From Eriocheir sinensis (taxonomy: Eukaryota; Arthropoda; Malacostraca; Decapoda; Varunidae), in contig NW_026111618.1 in assembly GCF_024679095.1 (NCBI RefSeq), positions 58,501 to 122,500 on the forward strand: a stretch of DNA of 64,000 bases. The letters are read 5' to 3'. The position numbers were made by a program, and so were the translations under genes. The notes under the pieces were generated by a model that was given only the letters and a program-made list of their open reading frames with translations, had not been told where the DNA came from and made no database searches. Shown piece after piece: positions 1 to 31,449 of the stretch (within the stretch, counting starts at the first letter, position 1; each line of letters opens with the position of its first letter).

Positions 1-7166
<7,166 letters not shown>

Positions 7167-8382
7167 TTGGGGAGTGGCTGCCGTGAACATGTTCCACAGG
7201 CGTGTGGTCCTGGCTGTATATGTGCGCTGGTGCTGCCTGGAGTGTGATCGTGGCACCTCCACGAGCTGGTCATCGGAGAGTGTAGTCCGGGTGAGCCTCT
7301 GAGCAGCGCGTGGAGGGAGCCTCAAGCTGCTGAGGTGGGGAACCCCCTGCACCTGGGCTTTGTGACACACCACCAGTGCTGAGACATCACGGCGGTGCTC
7401 CAGCGATGTCACAGTGGCAGACGACTCCTCCAGGTGCTCGCTGGCCTCCACCAGACGCAGTGCTCGTCGCTGCACTGCGTCGAGCCACTGCATGTGGATG
7501 GCAGCACTCGCCATCCAGCACAGGGCACCGTACTCCAGATACGGACGTATCTGTGCCTTGAAGAGAGTGAGGATGCCCCGTGGGTCGAGGGATCCCACTA
7601 CTCTTCGCAGGGCAGAGACTCGCAGGGAGGCCTGGCGGGCAACAGCTCGGACGTGGAGGTCGAAGCGCAGGCTTTGGTCCACAGTCACTCCCAGGACCTT
7701 GATGTGGTCCTGGAGGGGCAGACTCTTGCCTCCAAGACGCAGCTGGCCTGAGACTGCTCGAGAGGCGTCTGGGGACCGTGAGATGACCATGGCTTGCGTC
7801 TTCTCCGGGGCGAGGGTGACCTGCCACTCCTCTCCCCACTGCTCCACCAGGCTGAGCTGCCTGTTGATCTCCTCGACGGCGCGCTGGCTGTCGCCCCGAC
7901 AGCCAGTAGGAGCGGGAGAGTGTGCAGTCATCGGCGTAGGCTGACACTGCCGATAGCTGCCGGAGGAGATCGTCGATATATATGTTCCAGAGGATTGGGC
8001 CAAGCACGGAACCCTTTGGAACTGAGGCATGCACTGGTGAAGGCCTTGATGACTGCCCGTTGATCACCACCTGAAGGGTCCTCCCCTGGAGGTAATCCTT
8101 GAGCAGCATCAGTAGGGCACCCTGGACACTTTTGGCGCGAAGCTTTTCAATGAGCCCCGCGTGCCAAATCCTGTCAAAGGCTCCAGCAATATCCAGGGCT
8201 ACCACGAGTGTGTCCAGGCCTTCATCCAGTGCGTCTTGCCAATCCTTGGAGAGGAGGAGGAGAAGGTCCGCGGTGGACCGGCCAGGCCTGAAGCCAAACT
8301 GTCTATCTGAGAGGAGATGGCTCTCACTCATATGCTGACAGATGACTGCAGCCACCACACGCTCCAGCACCTTGCCCACCAC
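7167..8382 (-). mobile_element. LINE fragment A (both ends truncated)
   Basis: GC-rich island carrying part of a non-LTR retrotransposon on the minus strand. It begins inside the reverse transcriptase domain (residues VVGKVLERVV) and ends after the C-terminal part (LWNMFTAATP) without a stop codon, 3' UTR or A-tail. Both ends therefore appear to be missing. The same 11 bases, ACAAAATACAC, flank it at 7,156-7,166 and 8,383-8,393. That could be a target-site duplication, but this motif is also part of every satellite monomer. It is a different family from LINEs B and C. Confidence 0.87.
7167..8382 (-). pseudogene. Reverse transcriptase fragment of LINE A, frameshifted
   Basis: Encodes the fingers-palm and C-terminal parts of an APE-type non-LTR reverse transcriptase (Jockey/CR1-like by style). 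Visible blocks in order are FGFRPGRSTADLL (about 8,277-8,300), motif A LDIAGAFDRIWH (about 8,162-8,199), motif B VPKGSVLGP (about 8,000-8,022), and motif C YADD (7,927-7,938). A thumb-like region LGVTVDQSLRFDLHV and a C-terminal RPYLEYGALCW block follow. The usual Gln of motif B (VPQG) is Lys here. The frame breaks between about 7,880 and 7,925: upstream residues read to YADDCTLSRSY in one frame, and QRAVEEINRQLSLVEQWGEE continues in another. No endonuclease is present. It is a dead copy. The exact clade is inferred from motif style only. Confidence 0.85.
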
Positions 8383-11167
8383 ACAAAATACACCTAAAAT
8401 AAGGTAAATTCGTCTCAAATTCAATAAACTAAATTTCAATAAAAGAATGTATATATGTAGGAAAATAAATATACAAAATAATATATAAAATAACAAAAAA
8501 TTGTATAAAAATATATACAAAAATACACAAAAATAATTTCAATTTGTATGAAAATAGATATACAAAATACACATAAAATTTGGTAAATTTGTAATAAAAT
8601 ACATATACAAAATACACATAAAATAATGTAAATTTGTATGAAAATATATAAACAAATAGACATAAAGTAACATATATTTGAATAAAATATATATAGAAAA
8701 TGCACATTAAATAATGTAAATATGTAAAGTAAAATACATACAAAATACACATAGAATAATGTAAAATCGTATCAAAATAAATACACAGAATATCAATAAA
8801 ATAAAATAAATTTGTATGAAAATAAAGATGCAAAATACCCATCAAAAAAGCATATTTTTATAAAAATATGTATACAAAAACCCATATCAAATAATGAAAT
8901 TTGTATTAAAATAAATATACAAAATGCACACACAATATGGTAAATTTGTATTGAAATAGATATACAAAACACACATAAAACACTGTAAATTTATTTCAAA
9001 ATATATATACAAATACACATAAAAAAACGTAAATTTCTATAAAAATATATATAAAAAATACATACAAAAATACATAAAAATTATTTAAATTTGTATGAAA
9101 ATAAATATATACAAAATACACATAAAATTAGGTAAATTTGTATTGAAATACATATACAAAATGCATATGAAATAAAGTAAATTTGATTGAAAATATACAA
9201 ACAACTACACTTTAGATATCGTAAATTTGAAAAAAATATATATACAAAATACACATTAAATAATGCAGATATGTATGAAAAAAATATATACAAAACACAA
9301 ATAGAATAGTGTAAAATCGTATCAAAATAAATACACAGAATATGAATAAAATAATGTAAATTTGTATGAAAATAAAGATGCAAAATACCAATAAAATAAC
9401 GCATTTTTTATAAAATATATATATACCAAAATACACATAAAATATTTAAATATGTATTAAAATAAATATACAAAAAGCACATTCATTAAAGTAAATCTGT
9501 ATTGAAATAGATATGCAAAAAAACATTTAAAACAATGTAAATTTGTTTCAAAATATATATACGAATACACAAAATAACGTAGATTTCTATAAAAAAAATA
9601 TATACAAAATACAGATAAAATGAAGTAAATACGTATAAAAAAATGTATGCAAAATACACATATAATAATGTAAATTGGTATCAAAATAGATAAACAAAAT
9701 ATCAATAAAAGAATGAGTATTTGTATGAATTAAAATCAACAAAATACACATAAAATAACGTAAATTTGTATTAAAGTTTATACAAAAATACAAAAAAGTA
9801 ATTAAATTTGAATGAAAATAGATATACAAAATACACTTAAAATAAGCTAAATTTGAATTGAAATATATATACAAAATACATAAAATAATGTAAATTTGTA
9901 TAAAATATATATACAAAATACACATTAAATAATGGAAAAAAGTTTAAAACAATTTATACAAAATACACAAAGAATAATGTAAAATCGTATCAAAATAAAT
10001 GAGCAGAATATCAATAAAATAATGTAAATTTCTATGAAAATAAAGATGCAAAATACCCATAAAATAACGAATATTTTTATAAAAATATATATGCAAAAAG
10101 ACACATAAAATAATTAAATTTGTTTTAAAATAAATATGCAAAATACACGTACAGTAAGGTAAATTTGTATTGAAATAGTTATGCAAAATACACATCAAAT
10201 AATGTAAATTTGTATTAAAATACGTATACGAAAACACATAAAATAACGTAAATTTCTATGTAAATATAAAATATAAAATTATGTAAATTCGTATAAAAAT
10301 ATATATACAAAATACACCTAAAATAAGGTAATTTCGTCTCAAATTTAATAAACTAAATTTCAATAAAAGAATGTATATATGTAGGAAAATAAATATACAA
10401 AATAATATATAAAATAACTAAAATTTGTATAAAAATATAAACAAAAATACACAAAAATAATTTCAATTTGTATGGAAATAGATATATAAAATACACATAA
10501 AATTTGGTAAATTTGTATAGAAATACATATACAAAATACACATAAAATAATGTAAATTTGTATAAAAATATATAAACAAAAAGACATAAAGTAACATATA
10601 TTTGTATAAAATATATATAAAAAATGCACATTAAATAATGTAAATATGTAAAGTACATACAAAATACACACAGAATGATGTAAAATCGTATCAAAATGAA
10701 TACACAGAATATCAATAAAATAATGTAAATTTGTATGAAAATAAAGAAGTAAAATACCCATAAAAAAAGCATATTTTTAAAAAAATATGTATACAAAAAC
10801 ACACATTAAATAATTAAATTTGTATTAAAATAAATATACAAAATTCACATACAATATGGTAAATTTGTATTGAAATAGATATGCAAAACACACATAAAAC
10901 AATGTAAATTTATTTCAAAATACATATACGAATACACATAAAAAAACGTAAATTTCTATAAAAATATATATAAAAAATGCATACAAAAATACACAAAAAA
11001 AAATTAAATTTGTATGAAAATAAATATACAAAATACACATAAGATTAGGTAAATTTTTATTGAAATACATATACAAAATACACATAAAATAATGTAAATT
11101 TGAATGAAAATATATAAACAAATACTCTTTCAATAACATAATTTTTTTTTTAAATATATATACAGAA
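8383..11167 (+). repeat. 45-bp satellite, forward block
   Basis: Satellite monomers. The segment beginning near 8,390 (a TCTCAAATTCAATAAACTAA variant) recurs near 10,315, about 1.93 kb away, and again near 43,590 and 1,255, showing higher-order units. Nothing else seen in this 2.8 kb. Confidence 0.92.
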
Positions 11168-11252
11168 TTTTTTTTACAACAAAGGAGGCAGCTCAAGAGC
11201 ACACAAAAAAAGAATACAATAATAAAAAAAAAAAGCCCGCTACTCGCTGCTC

Positions 11253-13250
11253 CTAAAAAAGAAACAAAAGAGGTGGCCAAAAGCAAGATCTAATACGGGA
11301 GGAGAGATGTCCTGATACCCTCCTCTTGAAAGAGTTCAAGTCGTAGGCAGGAGGAAATACAGATGAAGGAAGATTGTTCCAGAGTTTACCAGCGTGAGGG
11401 ATGAAAGAGTGAAGATGCTGGTTAACTCTTGCATAAGGGGTTTGGACAGTATAGGGATGAGCATGAGTAGAAAGTCGAGTGCAGCGGGGCCGCGGGAGGG
11501 GGGGAGGCATGCAGTTAGCAAGTTCAGAAGAGCAGTCAGCGTGGAAATATCGATAGAAGATAGAAAGAGAGGCAACATTGCGGCGGAGTTTAAGAGGTAG
11601 AAGACTATCAGTATGAGGAGGAGAGCTGATGAGACGAAGAGCCTTAGCTTCCACTCTGTCCAGAAGAGCTGTGTGAGTGGAGCCCCCCCACACATGAGAT
11701 GCATACTCCATACGAGGGCGGACAAGGCCCCTGTATATGGACAGCAACTCTGCAGGGGAGAAGAACTGGCGGAGACGGTACAGAACGCCAAGCCTCGAGG
11801 AAGCTGATTTAGTAAGAGATGAAATATGAAGTTTCCAGTTGAGATTTTGAGTTAAGGATAGACCGAGGATGTTTAGTGTTGAGGAAGGTGATAGCTGGGT
11901 GTTGTCAAAGAATAGGGGATAGTTGTTTGGAAGATTGTGTCGAGTGGATAGGTGGAGAAACTGTGTTTTTGAGGCGTTGAAGGACACCAGGTTCTTCTTG
12001 CCCCAATCGGAAATAATAGTAAGGGCTGAGGCTAAGTGTTCTGCAGCCTCCAGCCTTGAGTCGTTAAGTTCCTGTAGGGTGGGTCTTCTATTAAAAGAAG
12101 TTGATTAATGCAGAGTGGAATCATCGGCGTAGGAATGGATAGGACAGTTCGTTTTGGAAAGAAGATCATCAATGAACAACAGAAAAAGAGTGGGAGATAG
12201 GACAGAACCCTGTGGGACATCACTTTTAATAGATTTAGGGGAAGAACAGTGACCGTCTACCACGGCAGAAATAGAACGGTCAGAAAGGAAACTGGAGATA
12301 AAGGTACAGAGAGATGGATAGAAACCGTAGGAGGGTAGTTTAGAAAGCAAAGATTTGTGCCAGACCCTATCAAAAGCTTTTGATATGTCCAGCGCAATAG
12401 CAAAAGTTTCACCGAAACGGCAAAGAGAGAACGACCAAGAATCAGTTAAGAAATCGGAAAAGTACATCCTCAGGTCGTCCCACCGAGCTGAAGCAAAATG
12501 CCAGAAGCATCGCCTCTTCGGTGGGTCCAGAGGGTGTACAGGAGCGGTAGGACAGAATGCAGAAATAAGATTGTGATCGGAGGAGCCCAACGGAGAGAAC
12601 AGTTTGACAGAATAAGCAGAAGGGTTTGAGGTAAGGAAGAGGTCTAGAATGTTGGGCCGGTCTCCAAGACGGTCGGGAATACGTGTAGGGTGCTGGACCA
12701 GCTGCTCTAGGTCGTTGAGGATAGCAAAGTTGTAGGCTTGATCACCAGGATGGTCAGTGAAAGAGGATGAAAGCCAAAGCTGGTGGTGAACATTGAAATC
12801 TCCTAGGATGGAGATTTCAGCGAAGGGAGAGTGGGTCAGGATGTGCTCCACTTTAGAATTCAAATAGTCAAAGAATTTTACATAGTTGGTAGAGTTAGGT
12901 GAGAGATAAACAGCACAGATGTATTTAGTAATAGAATGACAATGAAGTCCTAGCCAGATGGTGGAAAATTCAGAAGAGTCAAGGTCGTGGGCACGAGAGC
13001 AAGTGATGTCGTTGCGCACGTAGGCGCAACATCCAGCTTTGGATTGAAATTTAGGATAGAGATAGTAGGAGGGAGCAGAGTAGAGATTGCTGTCAGTAGC
13101 CTCAGAAACCTGTGTTTCGGTAAGGAAGAGAAGGTGAGGTTTAGGGGAGGAGAGATGATGTTCCAGAGAATGAAAATTAGAGCGAAGACCGCGAATGTTG
13201 CTGAAATTGAGAAGAAAGAGGTTCGATGAGTTATCAAGACACCTCTCGGG
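11253..13250 (-). pseudogene. Endonuclease-reverse transcriptase ORF of LINE B, in-frame deletion, one stop
   Basis: The minus-strand frame is open from an in-frame TGA at 13,251-13,253 (CGA in the C copy, a C-to-T change) down to 11,253. A single TAA at 12,105-12,107 breaks it where the C copy has TAC (Tyr). The N-terminal part is an AP-like endonuclease: [31 protein letters not shown] and SSDHNLIS are the expected catalytic blocks. The protein then jumps from MYFSDF to LTDSWSF. Motif [13 protein letters not shown], motif [10 protein letters not shown] and motif C YADDST are intact, followed by the C-terminal WGGSTHTALLDRVE region. The jump removes 305 codons, so the reading frame survives the deletion. 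No zinc knuckle or RNase H is seen. Jockey/CR1-like placement is inferred. Confidence 0.87.
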
Positions 13251-13253
13251 TCA

Positions 13254-13586
13254 GCAGCCAGAAAGGGAGTCCTCCCTGGGGGAATTTGTGGTCCCCCCCA
13301 CAGGCAGGGACTCCGAGGCTTGGTGTAGGTGCGCCATTTTGAAATTTTAATTTTGGGAAAAGGTGTATATGTTGTGTGAATGTAGTGTGGTGTGGATAAA
13401 GAGAGGATCTGTCTTTAGAGAGCATTCTGAACTACTCTCCGGTGTTGGTGAGACAATAGGGAAACTGTTAGTGAGGACATGGGAAGGGTCTTTGGAGGGC
13501 TTCAGCTCCCTTCTCACCTCCCATATATACCTCACCGGGAGTGGTTTGCGCCCATTCGGTAGGTGTCTTCCTACCTACTCCAGCCG
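13254..13586 (-). other. 5' region of LINE B (possible 5' UTR or ORF1 remnant)
   Basis: Non-satellite sequence upstream of the endonuclease frame, present in B and mostly absent from C. A 63-residue frame starting at 13,425 runs through NGAPTPSLGVPACGGDHKFP and stops at 13,234, overlapping the endonuclease start in another frame. I recognise no domain in it. It may be leader sequence or the end of a first ORF. Confidence 0.5.
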
Positions 13587-16570
<2,984 letters not shown>

Positions 16571-16681
16571 AATTCCCCGCCTGGGGGGGGGGACCACAAA
16601 TTCCCCCAGGGAGGACTCCCCTTCTGGCTGCCGACCCGAGAGGTGTCTTGATAACTCCTCGAACCTCTTCTCAATTTCTGC

Positions 16682-17419
16682 AACATTCGCGGTCTTCGCT
16701 CTAATTTTCATTCTGTGGAACATCATCTCTCATCCCTTAAACCTCACCTTCTCTTCCTTACCGAAACACAGGTTTCTGAGGCTACTGACAGCAATCTCTA
16801 CTCTGTTCCCTCCTACTATCGCTATCCTAAATTACAATCCAAAGCTGGCTGTGCGCAACGACATCACTTGCTCTCGTGCCCACGACCTTGACTCTTCTGA
16901 ATTTTCCACCATCTGGCCAAGACTTCATTGTCATTCTATTACTAAATACATCTGTGCTGTTTATCTCTCACCTAACTCTACCAACTATGTAAAATTCTTT
17001 GACTATTTGAATTCTAAAGTGGAGCACATCTTGACCCACTCTCCCTTCGCTGAAATCTCCATCCTAGGAGATTTCAATGTTCACCACCAGCTTTGGCTTT
17101 CATCCTCTTTCACTGACCATCCTGGTGAACAAGCCTACAACTTTGCTATCCTCAACGACCTAGAGCAGTTGGTCTAGCACCCTACACGTATTCCCGACCG
17201 TCTTGGAGATCGGCCCATTTCTAGATCTCTTCCTTACCTCTAACCCTTCTGCTTATTCTGTCAAACTGTTCTCTCCGTTGGGCTCCTCCGATCACAATCT
17301 TATTTCTGCATCCTGTCCTATCGCTCCTGTACACCCTCTGGACCCACCGAAGAGGCGATGCTTCTGGCATTTTGCTTCAGCTCGGTGGGACGACCTGAGG
17401 ATGTACTTTTCCGATTTCC
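16682..17419 (+). pseudogene. AP-like endonuclease domain of LINE C, frameshifted
   Basis: Endonuclease domain that nicks target DNA for target-primed reverse transcription. It opens with NIRGLRSNF at 16,682 and runs through LLFLTETQ. An 11-nt deletion relative to LINE B near 16,840 shifts the frame. The second frame carries [17 protein letters not shown] and the GDFN catalytic block (17,067-17,078), then stops at TAG 17,175-17,177 where LINE B has CAG. A net 2-nt loss near 17,213 moves to a third frame, which carries [13 protein letters not shown] and the SSDHN block (17,284-17,298). A further ~4-nt loss relative to LINE B lies just before 16,682. The catalytic residues are present but split between frames, so the copy cannot make a working enzyme. 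Confidence 0.86.
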
Positions 17420-19419
17420 CGTGGAATGATTATTGCTTCCAGGATAGAGACCCCTCTGTGTGTGCTCAGCACATCACAGAGGTGATTGTCTCTGGAATGG
17501 AGGCATACATTCCTCGTTCTTTCTCTACTCCTCACGCTAAAAAGCCTTGGTTTAATCACGCTTGTTCTCGTGCTGTCAATGATAGAGAGGTAGCTCACAA
17601 AAGGTACCAGAGCCTTCAAACTAATGCTAATTATGAACTTTACATTTCTGCCCGAAATCGTGCCGAATCTATTCTCCGACTAACCAAAAATTCTTTCATC
17701 AATAAAAAATGTCAAAACCTTGCTTTCTCTAACTCTTCCCGTGACTTCTGGCATCTAGCCAAAAACATCTCCTCCAACTTCACTTCTTCATCTTTCCCTC
17801 CACTCCTCAGTCCTGACAGCAACACTGCCGTCTCATCTATCTCTAAGGCTGAACTCTTCTTTAAAACTTTTTATAAAAACTCCACTCTGGACGATTCTGG
17901 GCATATTCCTCCTACTCATCCCCCCTCTGACCCCTTTATGCCTGTTATAAAGATTCTTCAAAATGATGTTTTCTATGCCCTCTCTTGCCTCAATCCTCAG
18001 AAGGCTTATGGACCGGATGGAGTGCCTCCTATTGTCCTTAAAAACTGTGCCTCCGTGCTGTCACTCTGCCTGGTCAAACTCTTTCGCCTCTGCCTGTCAA
18101 CATCTACCTTTCCTTCTTGCTGGAAGTATGCCTTCATACAGCCTGTACTTAAGAAGGGTAACCGCTAAAATCCCTCAAACTACCGTCCTGTAGCTTTACT
18201 TTCTTGTCTATCTAAAGCTTTTGAATCAATCCTTAGCCGGAAGATTCAAAAGCACCTTTCCACTTCTGACCTTCCATATGATCGCCAGTATGGGTTCCGC
18301 AAGGGGCGTTCTACTGGTGATCTCCTAGCCTTCTTAACTGACTCTTGGTCATCCTCTCTTAGCCGTTTCGGTGAAACTTTTGCTATTGCGCTGGACATAT
18401 CAAAAGCTTTTGATAGGGTCTGGCACAAATCTTTGCTTTCTAAACTACCCTCCTACGGTTTCTATCCTTCTCTCTGTACCTTTATCTCCAGTTTCCTTTC
18501 TGACCGTTTTATTTCTGCCGTGGTAGACGGTCACTGTTCTTCCCCTAAATCTATTAACAGTGGTGTCCCACAGGGTTCTGTCCTATCTCCCACTCTTTTT
18601 CTGTTGTTCATTGATGATCTTCTTTCCAAAACGAACTGTTCTATCCATTCCTACGCCGATGATTCCACTCTGCATTACTCAACTTCTTTTAATAGAAGAC
18701 CCACCCTTCAGGAGCTTAACGACTCAAGGCTGGAGGCTGCAGAACGCTTAGCCTCAGCCCTTACTATTATTTCCGATTGGGTCAAGAAGAACCTTATGTC
18801 CTTCAACGCCTCAAAAACACAGTTTCTCCACCTATCCACTCGACACAATCTTCCAAACAACTATCCCCTATTCTTTGACAGCACCCAGCTATCACCTTCC
18901 TCAACACTAAACATCCTCGGTCTATCCTTAACTCAAAATCTCAACTGGAAACTTCATATCTCATCTCTTACTAAATCATCTTCCTCGAGGCTGGGCGTTC
19001 TGTACCGTCTCCGCCAGTTCTTCTCCCCTGCACAGTTGCTGTCCATATACAGGGGCCTTGTCCGCCCTCGTATGGAGTATGCATCTCATGTGTGGGGGGG
19101 CTCCACTCACACAGCTCTTCTGGACAGAGTGGAGGCTAAGGCTCTTCGTCTCATCAGCTCTCCTCCTCATACTGATAGTCTTCTACCTCTTAAATTCCGC
19201 CGCAATGTTGCCTCTCTTTCTATCTTCTATCGATATTTCCACGCTGACTGCTCTTCTGAACTTGCTAACTGCATGCCTCCCCCCCTCCCGCGGCCCCGCT
19301 GCACTCGACTTTCTACTCATGCTCATCCCTATACTGTCCAAACCCCTTATGCAAGAGTTAACCAGCATCTTCACTCTTTCATCCCTCACGCTGGTAAACT
19401 CTGGAGCAATCTTCCTTAA
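17420..19419 (+). pseudogene. Reverse transcriptase domain of LINE C, two premature stops
   Basis: One frame continues from the third endonuclease frame through the reverse transcriptase. Visible blocks are GPDG (18,010-18,021), YGFRKGRST (from 18,289), motif [13 protein letters not shown] (from 18,391), motif [14 protein letters not shown] (from 18,562) and motif C YADD (18,652-18,663). The C-terminal LNILGLSLTQNLNW and WGGSTHTALL regions follow. TAA at 18,166-18,168 interrupts KKGNR-NPSNYRPV. TAA at 19,417-19,419 replaces the TCA found in LINE B (LPSSVFPPAYDLNS), so the last ~25 residues are cut off. The catalytic aspartates of motifs A and C are intact. APE-type, Jockey/CR1-like by style; the clade was not tested. 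Confidence 0.9.
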
Positions 19420-19630
19420 CCTGTATTTCCTCCTGCCTACGACTTGAACTCTTTCAAGAGGAGGGTATCAGGACACCTCTCCTCCCGTATTTGATCTTCC
19501 TTTCGGCCACCTCTTTTGTTTCTTTTTTTAGGAGCAGCGAGTAGCGGGCTTTTTTTTTATTATTGTATTCTTTTTTTGTGTGCCCTTTAGCTGCCTTCTT
19601 TGTTGTAAAAAAAAAAAATAAATAAATAAA
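19420..19630 (+). other. 3' UTR and A-rich tail of LINE C
   Basis: Follows the premature stop: remnant C-terminal codons (PAYDLNSFKRRVSGHLSSR), then a T-rich 3' UTR with GGAGCAGCGAGTAGCGGGCT and long T-runs, then TTGTTGT, an A-run and TAAA units. The same 3' end is present in LINE B, so it is the family's true 3' terminus. Confidence 0.8.
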
Positions 19631-20573
19631 ATAATCATGTAATTCGTATCAAAATAAATACACAAAATACCAATAAAATAATGTAAATTTGTATGAGAAA
19701 ACATATACAAAATTCACATAAATAAAGCAAATTTCAATAAAAATATATGTACAAAAATGCACATAAAATAAAGTAAATTTGCATAAAAATATTTATACAA
19801 AACACACATTAAATAATGTAAATGTGTATAAAAATATGTATACAAAATACCTATGAAATAATCTAAATTCGTATCGAGTAAAATTAGCAAAATATCAATA
19901 AAATAATGTAATTTTGGATGAAAAAAATATATATAGAAAATACACATAGAATAGCCTAAATATAAATACAAATATACTCATAAAATTATTAAAAATTGAA
20001 TGAAGTAAATATAAAAAATAAACATAAAATAAGGTAAATTTGTAATGAAATATATGTAAAAATACACATAAAATAATATAAATTTGTATGAAAATATATA
20101 TATAAATACACATCAAATAACATGAATTTGTTTAAGATTTGTATCAAAATATATACGAATACACACAATAAAATAACGTAATTTTTTTTAAAAATATATG
20201 TACAAAATACACATAAAAAATGCAAATACGTGGAAAAATATATGTACAAAATACTTATAAAATAATGTAAAATCGTATCAAAATAAATAAACAAAATTCC
20301 GATAAAAGAATGTATATTTGTATGAAAATATATAAACAAATACACATAAAATAACGTAAATTTGGATAAAATATATATACAAAATATACATTAAATATTT
20401 TAAATATGTATATAAATATATATACAAAATACTCATCAAATAATGTTAAATCGTATCAAAATAGATAAACAGAATATCAATAAAATAATGTATAAAATGA
20501 ATATAAAGACAAAATACACATTAATAATGTAAATTTGTATCAAAATATATATACGAATACTCATAAAATAGAG
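19631..20573 (+). repeat. 45-bp satellite, forward block up to a strand switch
   Basis: Satellite monomers. Near 20,505-20,515 about three monomers are missing compared with other copies: an AAAGACGCAAAATACCC-type monomer is joined to a GCAAAATACACAT-type monomer at the shared CAAAATAC. The block ends at the fold-back junction. Confidence 0.9.

Positions 20574-31449
<10,876 letters not shown>

Larger units (their letters stand above)
11168..13586 (-). mobile_element. LINE B: decayed non-LTR retrotransposon with internal deletion
   Basis: Minus-strand copy of the same family as LINE C. From its 5' side (13,586) it has about 330 bp upstream of the endonuclease frame, then an endonuclease, then a reverse transcriptase, then a 3' UTR containing AGGAGCAGCGAGTAGCGGGC. 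It ends in TTGTTGT plus a short A-run (T-run at 11,168-11,175). Compared with LINE C it lacks 915 bp across the end of the endonuclease and the start of the reverse transcriptase. Its 5' end is about 280 bp longer than that of C. No target-site duplication is seen; the satellite flanks are not in continuous phase. Confidence 0.9.
16571..19630 (+). mobile_element. LINE C: near-complete non-LTR retrotransposon, 5' truncated
   Basis: Plus-strand copy of the LINE B family, about 3.06 kb. It starts in the short region before the endonuclease, carries the whole endonuclease and reverse transcriptase, and has a 3' UTR with GGAGCAGCGAGTAGCGGGCT. It ends in TTGTTGTAAAA followed by A-rich TAAA repeats. 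The satellite flanks are in register: the left flank stops within a monomer ending ATGTACAAAATACAC, and the right flank resumes with ATCATGTAATTCGTATC, as in uninterrupted copies near 6,720 and 40,670. A short AAAATA occurs at both edges and could be the target-site duplication. This is a clean retrotransposition event. Confidence 0.92.

Noticed and set aside
7376..8338. Plus-strand ORFs opposite LINE A (and those opposite LINEs B and C)
   Set aside because: They are antisense shadows of the reverse transcriptase frames, with low-complexity Arg/Ser-rich translations and no recognisable domain.
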